A stretch of 64,000 nucleotides of DNA, from assembly GCF_002006995.1 (NCBI RefSeq), contig NZ_MRUL01000009.1:124001-188000 (forward strand). Direction: 5' to 3'. The stretch comes from Izhakiella australiensis. Its GTDB lineage: Bacteria > Pseudomonadota > Gammaproteobacteria > Enterobacterales > Enterobacteriaceae. The notes under the pieces are model-generated. The model did no database searches and was not told the origin of the DNA. It saw nothing but the letters and a program-made list of their open reading frames with translations. Below are positions 18,557-26,334 of the stretch, piece by piece (within the stretch, counting starts at the first letter, position 1; every line of letters starts with the position of its first letter). The position numbers and the translations under genes are program-made.

Positions 18557-19765
18557 TTATTCAGCGGCCGCCGGCAGCTGCGTTCGTCGTTTTAGCCGGA
18601 TCGTCAGTAGCAGCGCGGCAGTCACCAGGGCGGCGCTAAGCAAATAGACCTGCGGGACACCGGCAAAGCTGATAACCAGCCCCGCCAGCGGGCCGGTCAG
18701 CCCAAGCGACAGATCCATAAAAGCGGTATAGGTTGCCAGCGCGCTTCCCTGATTCTGCGGCGGCACCTGTTTTACCGCCACCACGCCGATCGCCGGGAAC
18801 ACCAGCGAGAATCCGGTGCCGGTAAGCAGCGCCCCCAGCTTCGCCATCCAGGGGGTGAAGGCGCCGCCGACCATCAGCAACCCGACGGTTTCAACGCCAA
18901 AGCAGATAACCGCGACTATCATGCCGCCATGGCGATTAATCGCATTGGGAAACAGCAGCCGGGTTAGCACGAAAGCGCCGCTGAACAGCGCCAGAGCATA
19001 AGCACCGCCGTCCCAGCCTTTGAACTGATAAAATAAAGTAATAAAGGTGGCGATAACGCCAAAGCCCACCGAGCCCAGGGCGAGGATCACGCCGTAACCC
19101 CAAATTTTACCCAGCACGGCGCGAAAGGGCAGCAGCTTGCCTTTATTGCCCGCCACCGCCGGTCGCGGCAGGGCACTAACTATCGCCAGGAGCGCAATAG
19201 CTAAAATAATTAACGCCAGCAGCAGCAAGCCGCCGTACTGATAGATAACCACCCCCAGAGGCGCGCCAATCGCCATCGCACCATAGCTCATGACGCCATT
19301 CCAGGAAATGACCCGGCCGATATGCAAGGAACCCACCACGCCGACGCCCCACAGGGATGCGCCGGTGCCCGCCAGACTTTGACCGACGCCAAGAATTAAG
19401 CGCCCCGCGCACAGCAGAATCAGGCTAACGAGCGGCATGGAGGAAAAGAGCGCAGCCAGCAAATAGCACAGGCCGCTGAGAAAGCAGCCGCACAGGCCAA
19501 GCACCACCACTTTCTTTGGCCCCCAGCGGTCGGCATAGCGTCCGGCATGGGGTCGGCTAAGTAAGGTAGCGAAATATTGCAGGCTGATCACCAGCCCGGC
19601 CCAGAAGGCGCTAAACCCCATCACATCATGTACATATCCCGGCAGTACCGCCAGCGGCAGGCCGATAGTCAGAAAGCTGGCGAAATTAAAAATAATCACT
19701 GAGAGAATGCGCAGATTAAGACGTAAGGCGCTTTGAGCGGGCTGCTGGGCGCGGGGATCGGACAT
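18557..19765 (-). CDS. yhhS: MFS transporter YhhS
   Basis: This 402-residue, 12-helix major facilitator protein is highly similar to E. coli YhhS: NFASFLTIGLPLAVLPGYVH, DVMGFSAFWAGLVISLQYFA, SRPHAGRYADRWGPKK and VGVVGSLHIGRVISWNG. In E. coli yhhS lies next to dcrB and encodes a predicted efflux carrier implicated in arabinose and glyphosate export. Here the inositol cluster separates it from dcrB, and a PTS/ABC island separates it from yhhT. It sits beside iol genes, but its sequence marks it as an ancestral core gene and not as an inositol importer. Confidence 0.94.
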   Translation of the reverse strand: MSDPRAQQPAQSALRLNLRILSVIIFNFASFLTIGLPLAVLPGYVHDVMGFSAFWAGLVISLQYFATLLSRPHAGRYADRWGPKKVVVLGLCGCFLSGLCYLLAALFSSMPLVSLILLCAGRLILGVGQSLAGTGASLWGVGVVGSLHIGRVISWNGVMSYGAMAIGAPLGVVIYQYGGLLLLALIILAIALLAIVSALPRPAVAGNKGKLLPFRAVLGKIWGYGVILALGSVGFGVIATFITLFYQFKGWDGGAYALALFSGAFVLTRLLFPNAINRHGGMIVAVICFGVETVGLLMVGGAFTPWMAKLGALLTGTGFSLVFPAIGVVAVKQVPPQNQGSALATYTAFMDLSLGLTGPLAGLVISFAGVPQVYLLSAALVTAALLLTIRLKRRTQLPAAAE

Positions 19766-20006
19766 GAAAAAGTTAACTCGTCGGCGGAAAGTTATGCACC
19801 AGCATACTATACGCCTGCTAAGAGTTTAACCATCAAAGCCCATGGGGCGGCAAGCGGCGCGTAATTTCAGACTGCGGCGAAAAACGTCGCGCCGCTTTTA
19901 CCACCGCTTCGACGCGGTGCTGCCGCCAATACGCATAATTTATGGTAGCCACAACAATACGACACCAGCCCGCCCGGCAACAGCGCTGGCGCCGTATTGC
20001 ATGCAA

Positions 20007-20318
20007 TCAGCGGTGAGTTTTCTGATGCAGAGCGATAATCTCTCTGCCCAGCTCCACCAACATAATCGCATTCATCAGATGATCCTGCGCATGTACCATA
20101 ATCAGGTGAACCGGAATTTTACCGCTGCCCTCATCCTCGCCGATCAGCCGCGTCTGCACCTCGTGCGCCGAAGAGAGCGCCTCCTGAGCCTGCTGCATCA
20201 ACTGCCCGGCCTGCTCAAAGTCGCCGTCTTCACGCGCGCAGCGGATGGCCTGAAAAACCAGGCTGCGGGCATAGCCGGAGTTAGTAATTAACTCCATGAT
20301 TTCATTTTCTAATTCCAC
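20007..20318 (-). CDS. PTS lactose/cellobiose-type EIIA component
   Basis: The 103-residue product is a helical EIIA of the Lac family (PF02255) that passes phosphate from HPr to EIIB. The active-site motif VHAQDHLMNAI carries the phospho-His (about His76), and Asp79 is the expected metal ligand. It starts with GTG at 20318, which follows GAGG; the nearby ATG is out of frame and hits a stop at once. It is the last gene of a minus-strand operon and overlaps the end of EIIB by a few bases of context (stop at 20320). Substrate cannot be read from EIIA. Confidence 0.92.
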   Translation of the reverse strand: MELENEIMELITNSGYARSLVFQAIRCAREDGDFEQAGQLMQQAQEALSSAHEVQTRLIGEDEGSGKIPVHLIMVHAQDHLMNAIMLVELGREIIALHQKTHR

Positions 20319-20319
20319 A

Positions 20320-20631
20320 TCAAGCCTCGTCTAACAGCGCTAATGCCTGCTCCAGCACCTTATCGCCTTTCATGGTGCCGTAGGCCATCATGTCGATGCA
20401 GGCTACTTTTTTGCCGTGCTCGTCAGCAATTTTCTGGCACTCCGGCAGCTTGTAGCGAATCTGCGGGCCCAGCAGCGCAACATCAAATTCCTCGACGCAC
20501 GCCTTATAATCACGTACTGATTTGGCCGCAATTTCGACCCGTAAACTGCGCGCTTCCGCCGCTTCCTGCATTTTTTTTACCATCAGGCTGGTAGACATGC
20601 CCAGGTCGCAAATCAATAGGATCTTTTTCAT
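20320..20631 (-). CDS. PTS lactose/cellobiose-type EIIB component
   Basis: The 103-residue EIIB of the Lac family starts MKKILLICDLGMSTSLMVKK. Cys8 in the CxxGMSTS P-loop is the phosphorylated residue. It accepts phosphate from EIIA (20007-20318) and donates it to sugar carried by EIIC (23090-24370). The ATG lies 1 base past the stop of the upstream peptidase gene, and GGAGAAG inside that gene serves as ribosome site, so translation is coupled. Compare the E. coli chitobiose component ChbB. Confidence 0.93.
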   Translation of the reverse strand: MKKILLICDLGMSTSLMVKKMQEAAEARSLRVEIAAKSVRDYKACVEEFDVALLGPQIRYKLPECQKIADEHGKKVACIDMMAYGTMKGDKVLEQALALLDEA

Positions 20632-20632
20632 T

Positions 20633-22093
20633 TCACTTCTCCATATCTTCCAGCAAATGCTGTATTAACAGAGGGACAGGACGGCCTGACGCAACGCTAT
20701 AACCTTTTTCACGCCAGAGCGCCGTACCGCTGATGTCCAGGTGCGCCCAGGGCATATCGTCCGGGCAGAAACGGCTGAGGAACCAGGCCGCAGAGGTGCT
20801 GATCGCGGCACTATTGGTGGGAGTATTACAGTAATCGGCGATGTTACTCGCTATCTGACCGGCAAAGCGCTCATCAAGGGGCAGCGACCATACTTCATCG
20901 CCACAGCGCTGGCCTGCCTGCGTCAGAGCATGGCGCAAACTTTCGTCCTGCGTCATCAGGCCGGACAGGTCATAGCCCAGGGCCTTTACCACCGCGCCAG
21001 TCAGCGTGGCGAGATCGATAACGTAACGCGCCGGCTGCCCGTTGACGATCATCCGGCTGGCCCATGCAATGCCATCAGCCAGTACCAGCCGCCCTTCGGC
21101 ATCGGTATTATTAATTTCAACGCTGTGACCGGCATAGCTGACGGCGACGTCGCCGGGACGCATTGCCGCAGGCCCAATCATATTCTCCGCCAGCGCCAGC
21201 ACCCCAACCACAGGCTGCGTAAGCTGCAACTCGGCGGCGGCTACCAGCAGGCCCAGCACGTTCGCCGCGCCGCACATATCGTACTTCATGGTGTACATAC
21301 CGTCGCCGCTTTTCAGCCAGTGGCCGCCGGTATCAAAGGTGACGCCTTTGCCGACATAAGCGGCGAACGGCAGCGGCGCTTTTCCGGCATAGCGTATAAC
21401 CACCAGCCGCGGCGGATTATTACCGCCCTTGCCCACCGCCTGTAACAGCCCAAGGCCTTGCTGCTTTATCTGCGTTTCATCCAGCACTTCGCAGCTCAGG
21501 TCGGGATAGCCGGCAATCAGCGTCTCAACCTCGTCGGCAATGAATGCGGGCGTGCAGTAATCACTGGGCATATCGGCCAGCCGGCGCGCGATATTCATCC
21601 CCTTGGCAGTGGCGTATGCCTGGCGCAGCAGCGCACTGAAATGCGCCTGCTGCTGCGTCTGGCAGTAGAATATCAGGCGGGAGACCCGCGCCGGCTTATT
21701 GTCATCGCTGACCGTTTTCAATCCGAGATCCACCAGCTGATAGTCAAGACTGAACAGCAAGTGGAACAGCGCCAGCGCGTTCGCCTGGCGCGTCAGTAAA
21801 CCGCAATCGATAATCAGGCTTGCCGCCGCATTTTGTGCCAGTAGCGCACGCCAGGCATCGGTTAGCTTGGCGGCCTGCCGGTGCTGCCAGAGCGTTGCAG
21901 GCAACAGCGTCAGATGACTGAACGGTTCGCAGCCGTAGGCCGCATCCGCCACGCGCCCCTCATCCGCCCGCATGCTTTGCAGCAGCGTCTCAGGCGCGCC
22001 CAGCGACGCCGGTAACGCACTTTGCGGGTAGCTGATTAAATGACTGGCGCTATCGACAGGACAACGCTCAGAGCAGAGTTGATATTCAATCAT
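20633..22093 (-). CDS. M17 (leucyl aminopeptidase) family metallopeptidase
   Basis: The 486-residue product belongs to peptidase family M17. The C-terminal catalytic half has YVGKGVTFDTGG, MKYDMCGAANVLG and NNTDAEGRLVLADGIAWAS, which contain the two-metal ligands (Lys, Asp, Asp, Asp, Glu) and the catalytic Arg. The N-terminal half is divergent from PepA. The usual DMGGAA is DMCGAA here. The open frame runs to 22171, but ATG 22093 follows GAGGAG and overlaps the upstream hydrolase gene by 8 bases. Within a PTS operon it is likely cytoplasmic and specific for an imported amino-acid or peptide conjugate rather than a general peptidase; that is inference. Confidence 0.86.
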   Translation of the reverse strand: MIEYQLCSERCPVDSASHLISYPQSALPASLGAPETLLQSMRADEGRVADAAYGCEPFSHLTLLPATLWQHRQAAKLTDAWRALLAQNAAASLIIDCGLLTRQANALALFHLLFSLDYQLVDLGLKTVSDDNKPARVSRLIFYCQTQQQAHFSALLRQAYATAKGMNIARRLADMPSDYCTPAFIADEVETLIAGYPDLSCEVLDETQIKQQGLGLLQAVGKGGNNPPRLVVIRYAGKAPLPFAAYVGKGVTFDTGGHWLKSGDGMYTMKYDMCGAANVLGLLVAAAELQLTQPVVGVLALAENMIGPAAMRPGDVAVSYAGHSVEINNTDAEGRLVLADGIAWASRMIVNGQPARYVIDLATLTGAVVKALGYDLSGLMTQDESLRHALTQAGQRCGDEVWSLPLDERFAGQIASNIADYCNTPTNSAAISTSAAWFLSRFCPDDMPWAHLDISGTALWREKGYSVASGRPVPLLIQHLLEDMEK

Positions 22094-23057
22094 AGCGGGT
22101 CTCCTCAAGCACGATGGGCGCCCGGATGCGCGCCGCATAATCATCCATCCATTTTTCATCCGCCGGAGCATAGCGCGTGGTATTCAGATGGCGCTCGGCC
22201 AGATAAACGGTCGGCGGCAGCGTTTCACTGGCGACCACAAATGAAAAGTTGCTGATATTGGTCGATGCGCCGAAGGCGCCGTCAGCGTTCATGCAGACAA
22301 CCGAAAGGTCACCTACGCGGCCAAAGCGCGACATCAGGCGATCTTCCAGCTCAAAAACCACGGTATCCGCCGCCTGCTGCGGCGACATCCCCTGTGCCAT
22401 CCGCCGTACGATTTCGTAGCTGGTGCAGCCTTTCATCAGGTCTTCACCTACGCCGGTCGCCGTCGCCGCGCCAGTCTGGCTATCACAATAAAAACCGGAG
22501 CCGATAATTGGCGAATCTCCCAGCCGGCCGCGACGTTTCATAAACAGTCCGCTGGTGGAGGTCGCGACGCTCATTGAGCCATATTTATCCAGCGAAATAA
22601 TGCCCACCGTGTCATGGCCATCGTAAGGGCTAAGTCCCTTATCGATCGTTTGCTGGCAGCGCTTACGATAATGTTGCGTCGCGCGTTCAGTCAGCATCTT
22701 TTTGTCGCTAAATCCCTGACTCAGCGCCCATTCACGGGCGCCCTGACCGACCAGGACGCTGTTAAAACGCTCGCGGCTGAGCGCCTGCGCGACCCGCACC
22801 GGATTGGCAATATCGATCAGATTGCCGACGGCGCCAAATGCCAGGGTATCGCCGTCCATAAAGGCGGCGTCCAGCTCCACGTCACCATTTTCACCGGGCA
22901 ACCCGCCATAGCCGACGGATTTATACAGCGGAAAGTCCTCGACTTCGGCGACAGCATCGACCACGGTGCGGCCGGCTAAGGCGCCAGCAGACAGCGACTG
23001 GCTTGCGGTTACTACGCCTTCCAGCGCCATGCGCCATGTTGCAATCATTCCCCACAT
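22086..23057 (-). CDS. Glycosylasparaginase-like Ntn hydrolase (asparaginase T2 family)
   Basis: Members of this family cut the GlcNAc-Asn bond or isoaspartyl/asparagine amides after autocleavage that frees a catalytic Thr. The 323-residue product has the processing site GHDTVGII (Thr150), followed by ATSTSGLFMKRRGRLGDSPI and GSGFYCD, which match the glycosylasparaginase branch more than the plant-type asparaginase branch. There is no signal peptide, so it should act in the cytoplasm on something already imported. ATG 23057 was chosen over 23072 because AGGAG lies at a proper distance from it. It sits between EIIC and the M17 peptidase in one transcript. Confidence 0.82.
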   Translation of the reverse strand: MWGMIATWRMALEGVVTASQSLSAGALAGRTVVDAVAEVEDFPLYKSVGYGGLPGENGDVELDAAFMDGDTLAFGAVGNLIDIANPVRVAQALSRERFNSVLVGQGAREWALSQGFSDKKMLTERATQHYRKRCQQTIDKGLSPYDGHDTVGIISLDKYGSMSVATSTSGLFMKRRGRLGDSPIIGSGFYCDSQTGAATATGVGEDLMKGCTSYEIVRRMAQGMSPQQAADTVVFELEDRLMSRFGRVGDLSVVCMNADGAFGASTNISNFSFVVASETLPPTVYLAERHLNTTRYAPADEKWMDDYAARIRAPIVLEETRYD

Positions 23058-23089
23058 ATTTTGCTCCTGCATTGTGGATTGATGTTGGT

Positions 23090-24370
23090 TTAAGCCACCT
23101 CTGCCGCCCGATACTGCTTATCGAGCACCTTCAGGAAAGGCAGGTAGAGAAGCGCGCCGATAAGCAGATTGGTCAGCTGCATCAGGCTGCCGCTGAGATG
23201 AGCGGTAACGATAAAACCGCTAATTACCGGCGGCAGCGTCCAGGGAATAAATACCCCGGTGGTGACAGCTACCACGCCAATCTTCATCGCCACGTATTGC
23301 ACGGTAACCAGCACCAACGGCACCAGGTTAAAAGGGATAAGCATGATGGGATTCATAATGATCGGCAGGCCGAACAAGATGGGCTCGTTAATGTTAAAGC
23401 AGGAGGCCACCGCGCCGAGACGCGCCACTTCGCGCATGCTTTTGCTGCGAGCAAAAAACAGCATCGCGATAACCAGCGACAGCGTAGCTCCGGCGCCGCC
23501 CATCCAGATCATGTCGAAAAACTGTTCGGTTATCACGTGCGGCGGCACGTGCCCGGCTTGCATCGCCGCCAGATTATCGGTCTGATTTTCCATCCACAGT
23601 GGGCGGATAATGCCGTTGACCATCGAACCGGAGTTGATGCCGACCGACCACAGCACGGTAATGCTCAACACCGTCAGCAGCGCCCCGAAATACGAGGTGC
23701 CGAAATGGCGAATCGGTACCGCAACCACATCATAAATAAACTGATGAATGGTCTGATAGCTGGTGTGGGCAAAACCAATGCGAATGCCCAGCGCCAGTAC
23801 GATGACAATTAATCCTGGGATCAGCGCCGCAAAGGACTCCTGTACCGCCGGCGGCACGCCTTCAGGCATTTTAATCACCAGATGTTTACGCTTCAGATAG
23901 CAAAACAGTTCAGTCCATACTAGTGAACCGATCATCGAGACAAACAGGCCTTTACTGCCGATCCACTCGGAGGGGATCGCCATAAGGTCGCCGGCTGCAT
24001 CAAGGGTGATAAACGGCGTCAGAATTAAAAAGCACACCAGCGCCAAAATTCCGCAGGAAACGCAGTCCTCTTCATATTGCTCCGCCAGCCGGTAAGCCAC
24101 CAGAAAGCTAATAAACAGCGCCATGGTGGAAAATACCGCATTGAAGGGGATCTCAACGATGCTCTTCCAGCTTGCGCCAAACAGCGTGGCCATCAGATGC
24201 TGGTAACCCGAGTACGGAAACGAAGAGACAATCAGCAGAATGGAACCAACAATAATAAAGGGCATGAAGGAGATGTAGGCATTGCGAATCGCACATAGGT
24301 GCTTTTGCTGTGCCACTCTGGCCGCCAGCGGCATCAGCCGGGCCTCCAGAAATCCCATGACATTGTTCAT
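23090..24370 (-). CDS. PTS lactose/cellobiose-type EIIC permease
   Basis: The 426-residue integral membrane protein is a Lac-family EIIC. It has about ten membrane helices, the substrate-site region MPEGVPPAVQESFAALIPGL, and FNINEPILFGLPIIMNPIM. These two motifs are typical of cellobiose/chitobiose/lactose permeases. It heads the minus-strand operon EIIC - Ntn hydrolase - M17 peptidase - EIIB - EIIA, with an AGGGGG ribosome site before ATG 24370. The order, with two amide/peptide hydrolases between EIIC and EIIB, points to a sugar linked to an amino acid. Exact substrate unknown. Confidence 0.92.
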   Translation of the reverse strand: MNNVMGFLEARLMPLAARVAQQKHLCAIRNAYISFMPFIIVGSILLIVSSFPYSGYQHLMATLFGASWKSIVEIPFNAVFSTMALFISFLVAYRLAEQYEEDCVSCGILALVCFLILTPFITLDAAGDLMAIPSEWIGSKGLFVSMIGSLVWTELFCYLKRKHLVIKMPEGVPPAVQESFAALIPGLIVIVLALGIRIGFAHTSYQTIHQFIYDVVAVPIRHFGTSYFGALLTVLSITVLWSVGINSGSMVNGIIRPLWMENQTDNLAAMQAGHVPPHVITEQFFDMIWMGGAGATLSLVIAMLFFARSKSMREVARLGAVASCFNINEPILFGLPIIMNPIMLIPFNLVPLVLVTVQYVAMKIGVVAVTTGVFIPWTLPPVISGFIVTAHLSGSLMQLTNLLIGALLYLPFLKVLDKQYRAAEVA

Positions 24371-24538
24371 GCATAACCCCCTGCTAAGGTGATAATAGAA
24401 ACGATGCAGTGCAACCCGGGCCGATTATCATTGAATGAATTGCTCAGAAAGTTGAATTAGCTCACAACACCATAGAAATTGGATAAAAATCTCATTAGAT
24501 TAGATATCATTTAACTGCGGTTTACCGGAGAGAAATTG

Positions 24539-25399
24539 ATGGAAATAAAGCTACATGCTAACGCAACAACTACCCCACGAATTCGCAGGTATATCCAGCA
24601 GTCAGATAAAAGCGATCGTCAGCTGGCTAAGGAACTGGGCATCTCCGTTGCCACCGTCAGACGCTGGCGACAGCGTGAGGATGTGGCCGACAGAAACACC
24701 GCGCCGGTCACCACGCGCAAAGTGTTGAGTCCTGAACAAAGCGCTTTGATCAACTGGCTGAGACAAACCTTTTTAATTTCGCTGGATGAGCTGCTGGTCG
24801 TGGTTAATCAGGGGATGGGGCTGTCCGTTTCACGCGCCGGTCTCGACCGCTATCTGACGCGCGTGGCCGATAAAAGCGCCGCTAAAGCACTGCGCGGCAG
24901 AAAAGCCAGCCAGGCCGGGCTACGCCCGACCCATCTCCGCTTGCACTATCAGAGAATTAATCTGCTGCCGGACGACGGCGGTGAATGGCACCTGCTGTGG
25001 GCGCTGGAACCGGTTAGCGGCTGGGTGACGGCTCAGGCTTTCGCCGGCGTGTCTCCCCATCTGGTCGTCATCTGGCTGAGCCAGCTGCTTGACGCTGCGC
25101 CATGTGATATACAATCTATTGAGACTGAAAATAAAACGGTGTTTGGCTACCAGAACGCCAAACAGCAGCCGTTACAGCTCTGGGCTGAACAGCACCCGCT
25201 GACGCTGCACTGTGATGAAAGCGCAGAACGCGACGTTGCGCTGCGACTGAATATCCCCCTGACGGCGCTGCTCCCGGCAACGGAAGGTTGCGATCTCAGT
25301 CAGGCTATCGGTCAATTCTGTCAGCGCTACAACCATCACTGGACGCAAAAAAAGCTGGGTCATCTGACGCCCTTTGACTTCGCGCAGGCGGCCCGCTAA
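24539..25399 (+). CDS. Domesticated IS481-type transposase-like protein, probable regulator of the PTS operon
   Basis: The N-terminal 100 residues match IS481-family transposase DNA-binding regions: IRRYIQQSDKSDRQLAKELG then ISVATVRRWRQR (helix-turn-helix), and VLSPEQSALINWLRQTFLIS (second winged segment). The remaining 170 residues can be laid along the transposase RNase-H core, for example the C-terminal CQRYNHHWTQKKLGHLTPFDF. The acidic triad is not recognisable: the usual TDNG is TENK and the final Glu region is gone. No terminal inverted repeats or target duplication are visible nearby. It is a single intact gene, 168 bp from and divergent to the EIIC gene, so a transcriptional role is inferred. 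ATG 24539 follows GGAGAG. Confidence 0.68.
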   Translation: MEIKLHANATTTPRIRRYIQQSDKSDRQLAKELGISVATVRRWRQREDVADRNTAPVTTRKVLSPEQSALINWLRQTFLISLDELLVVVNQGMGLSVSRAGLDRYLTRVADKSAAKALRGRKASQAGLRPTHLRLHYQRINLLPDDGGEWHLLWALEPVSGWVTAQAFAGVSPHLVVIWLSQLLDAAPCDIQSIETENKTVFGYQNAKQQPLQLWAEQHPLTLHCDESAERDVALRLNIPLTALLPATEGCDLSQAIGQFCQRYNHHWTQKKLGHLTPFDFAQAAR

Positions 25400-25534
25400 A
25401 GCGGGCCAGGCTGTCCGCCATTAACCTACCGCACGCCGCCTTCTCCGGCGAGAAGCGCCGCCATTCCGCTTAATAAAACCGTCATATAGCCCCCCTATAC
25501 TGCGCTTCATCAAATCCCAAAGAGGATAGAAAAT

Positions 25535-25633
25535 ATGTGGACTCCCCTGTTTTTTACACAGGTGAGAGCGACCCTCCGGGTGACGGGTGCGGGTATAACG
25601 GCCTGTTCTTGCCTCGTTGGGATAAAGCCATGA
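25535..25633 (+). CDS. 32-codon leader ORF overlapping the ABC ATPase start
   Basis: This short frame runs ATG 25535 to TGA 25631-25633 and follows an AGAGGA ribosome site. Its product begins MWTPLFFTQVRATLRV and contains a CSC motif. Its stop overlaps the next ATG as ATGA, so ribosomes finishing it could restart on the ATPase gene, whose own Shine-Dalgarno is weak. It was not recognised as any family; it could be a coupling leader peptide or the relic of a longer upstream gene. Not in any known annotation I can cite. Confidence 0.45.
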   Translation: MWTPLFFTQVRATLRVTGAGITACSCLVGIKP

Positions 25634-26334
25634 CGCCCTCATCCTGCGCTATCTCACTGCAAGGTATTCATTACGCGTTTGCCGGCAATACGGTGCTAAA
25701 CGCCCTCGACCTGAAGGTTGAGTCGGGTGAAGTCGTGGCATTGCTCGGACCTTCCGGCTGCGGAAAAAGCACGTTGCTGAAACTACTGGCGGGCCTGCTA
25801 CAGCCGCAGCGCGGCGAGATATATTTTGGCAGCCAGCGGGTTGCCAGCGCTAACAGCATGCTGCCGCCGGAACAGCGCGATCTGGGGATGGTGTTTCAGG
25901 ATTACGCCCTGTGGCCGCATATGTCGGTAGCGCAAAATGTGGATTTCCCTCTGCGCATGCGCAAAATCCCGCTGTCAGAACGCCAGCTGCGCGTACGGAC
26001 GGCGTTAGATCGCGTGGGCCTGACAGAAATGGCTAACCGCAAACCTTCCGATCTCTCCGGCGGCCAGCAGCAGCGCGTTGCCCTGGCCCGCGCCATCGTC
26101 GCCGGGCCGCAGATACTGCTGTTTGATGAGCCACTTTCCAATCTGGATAGCGAACTGCGCGAGACGCTCTGCCGGGAAATCGCCGGGCTGCTGCGTCAGT
26201 CAGGCACCACCGCCGTATACGTAACTCATGACCGCCATGAAGCCGAGCTACTCGCCGATCGTATCGTGCATCTTTCATTCGGCGCCGTCTCTGCCATCCG
26301 AACCGTTACTTCATCCTCAGGGAAATCCACATGA
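25630..26334 (+). CDS. ABC transporter ATP-binding protein (Fbp/Sfu-like)
   Basis: The 234-residue ATPase has Walker A GPSGCGKST, Q-loop FQDYALWPHMSV, signature LSGGQQQRVALARAI, Walker B ILLFDEPLSNLD and H-loop VTHDRHEA. It ends soon after the nucleotide-binding domain and lacks the C-terminal TOBE extension of many relatives. ATG 25630 overlaps the stop of a 32-codon leader frame, and its 3' end overlaps the binding-protein gene by 4 bases (ATGA). The operon order ATPase - binding protein - fused permease resembles ferric-iron (SfuABC/FbpABC), hexose-phosphate or 2-aminoethylphosphonate importers. Substrate cannot be decided here. Confidence 0.9.
   Translation: MTPSSCAISLQGIHYAFAGNTVLNALDLKVESGEVVALLGPSGCGKSTLLKLLAGLLQPQRGEIYFGSQRVASANSMLPPEQRDLGMVFQDYALWPHMSVAQNVDFPLRMRKIPLSERQLRVRTALDRVGLTEMANRKPSDLSGGQQQRVALARAIVAGPQILLFDEPLSNLDSELRETLCREIAGLLRQSGTTAVYVTHDRHEAELLADRIVHLSFGAVSAIRTVTSSSGKST

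Noticed and set aside
18557-19765. Adjacent MFS gene considered as the inositol transporter
   Set aside because: Sequence is near-collinear with E. coli YhhS, a core gene in this location, not with IolT-type sugar porters.
19852-19897. 10-bp perfect stem AAGCGGCGCG/CGCGCCGCTT between yhhS and EIIA
   Set aside because: The loop is 26 bases and the T-run faces the plus strand where no gene ends; not a convincing terminator for either neighbour.
23003-23812. 269-codon plus-strand frame opposite EIIC
   Set aside because: Antisense shadow of the EIIC permease; Gln/His/Arg-rich and without a ribosome site.
25535-25630. ABC operon leader examined as a known metabolite riboswitch (TPP, fluoride, guanidine)
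   Set aside because: None of the conserved core sequences of those classes is present; the leader frame is a simpler explanation.
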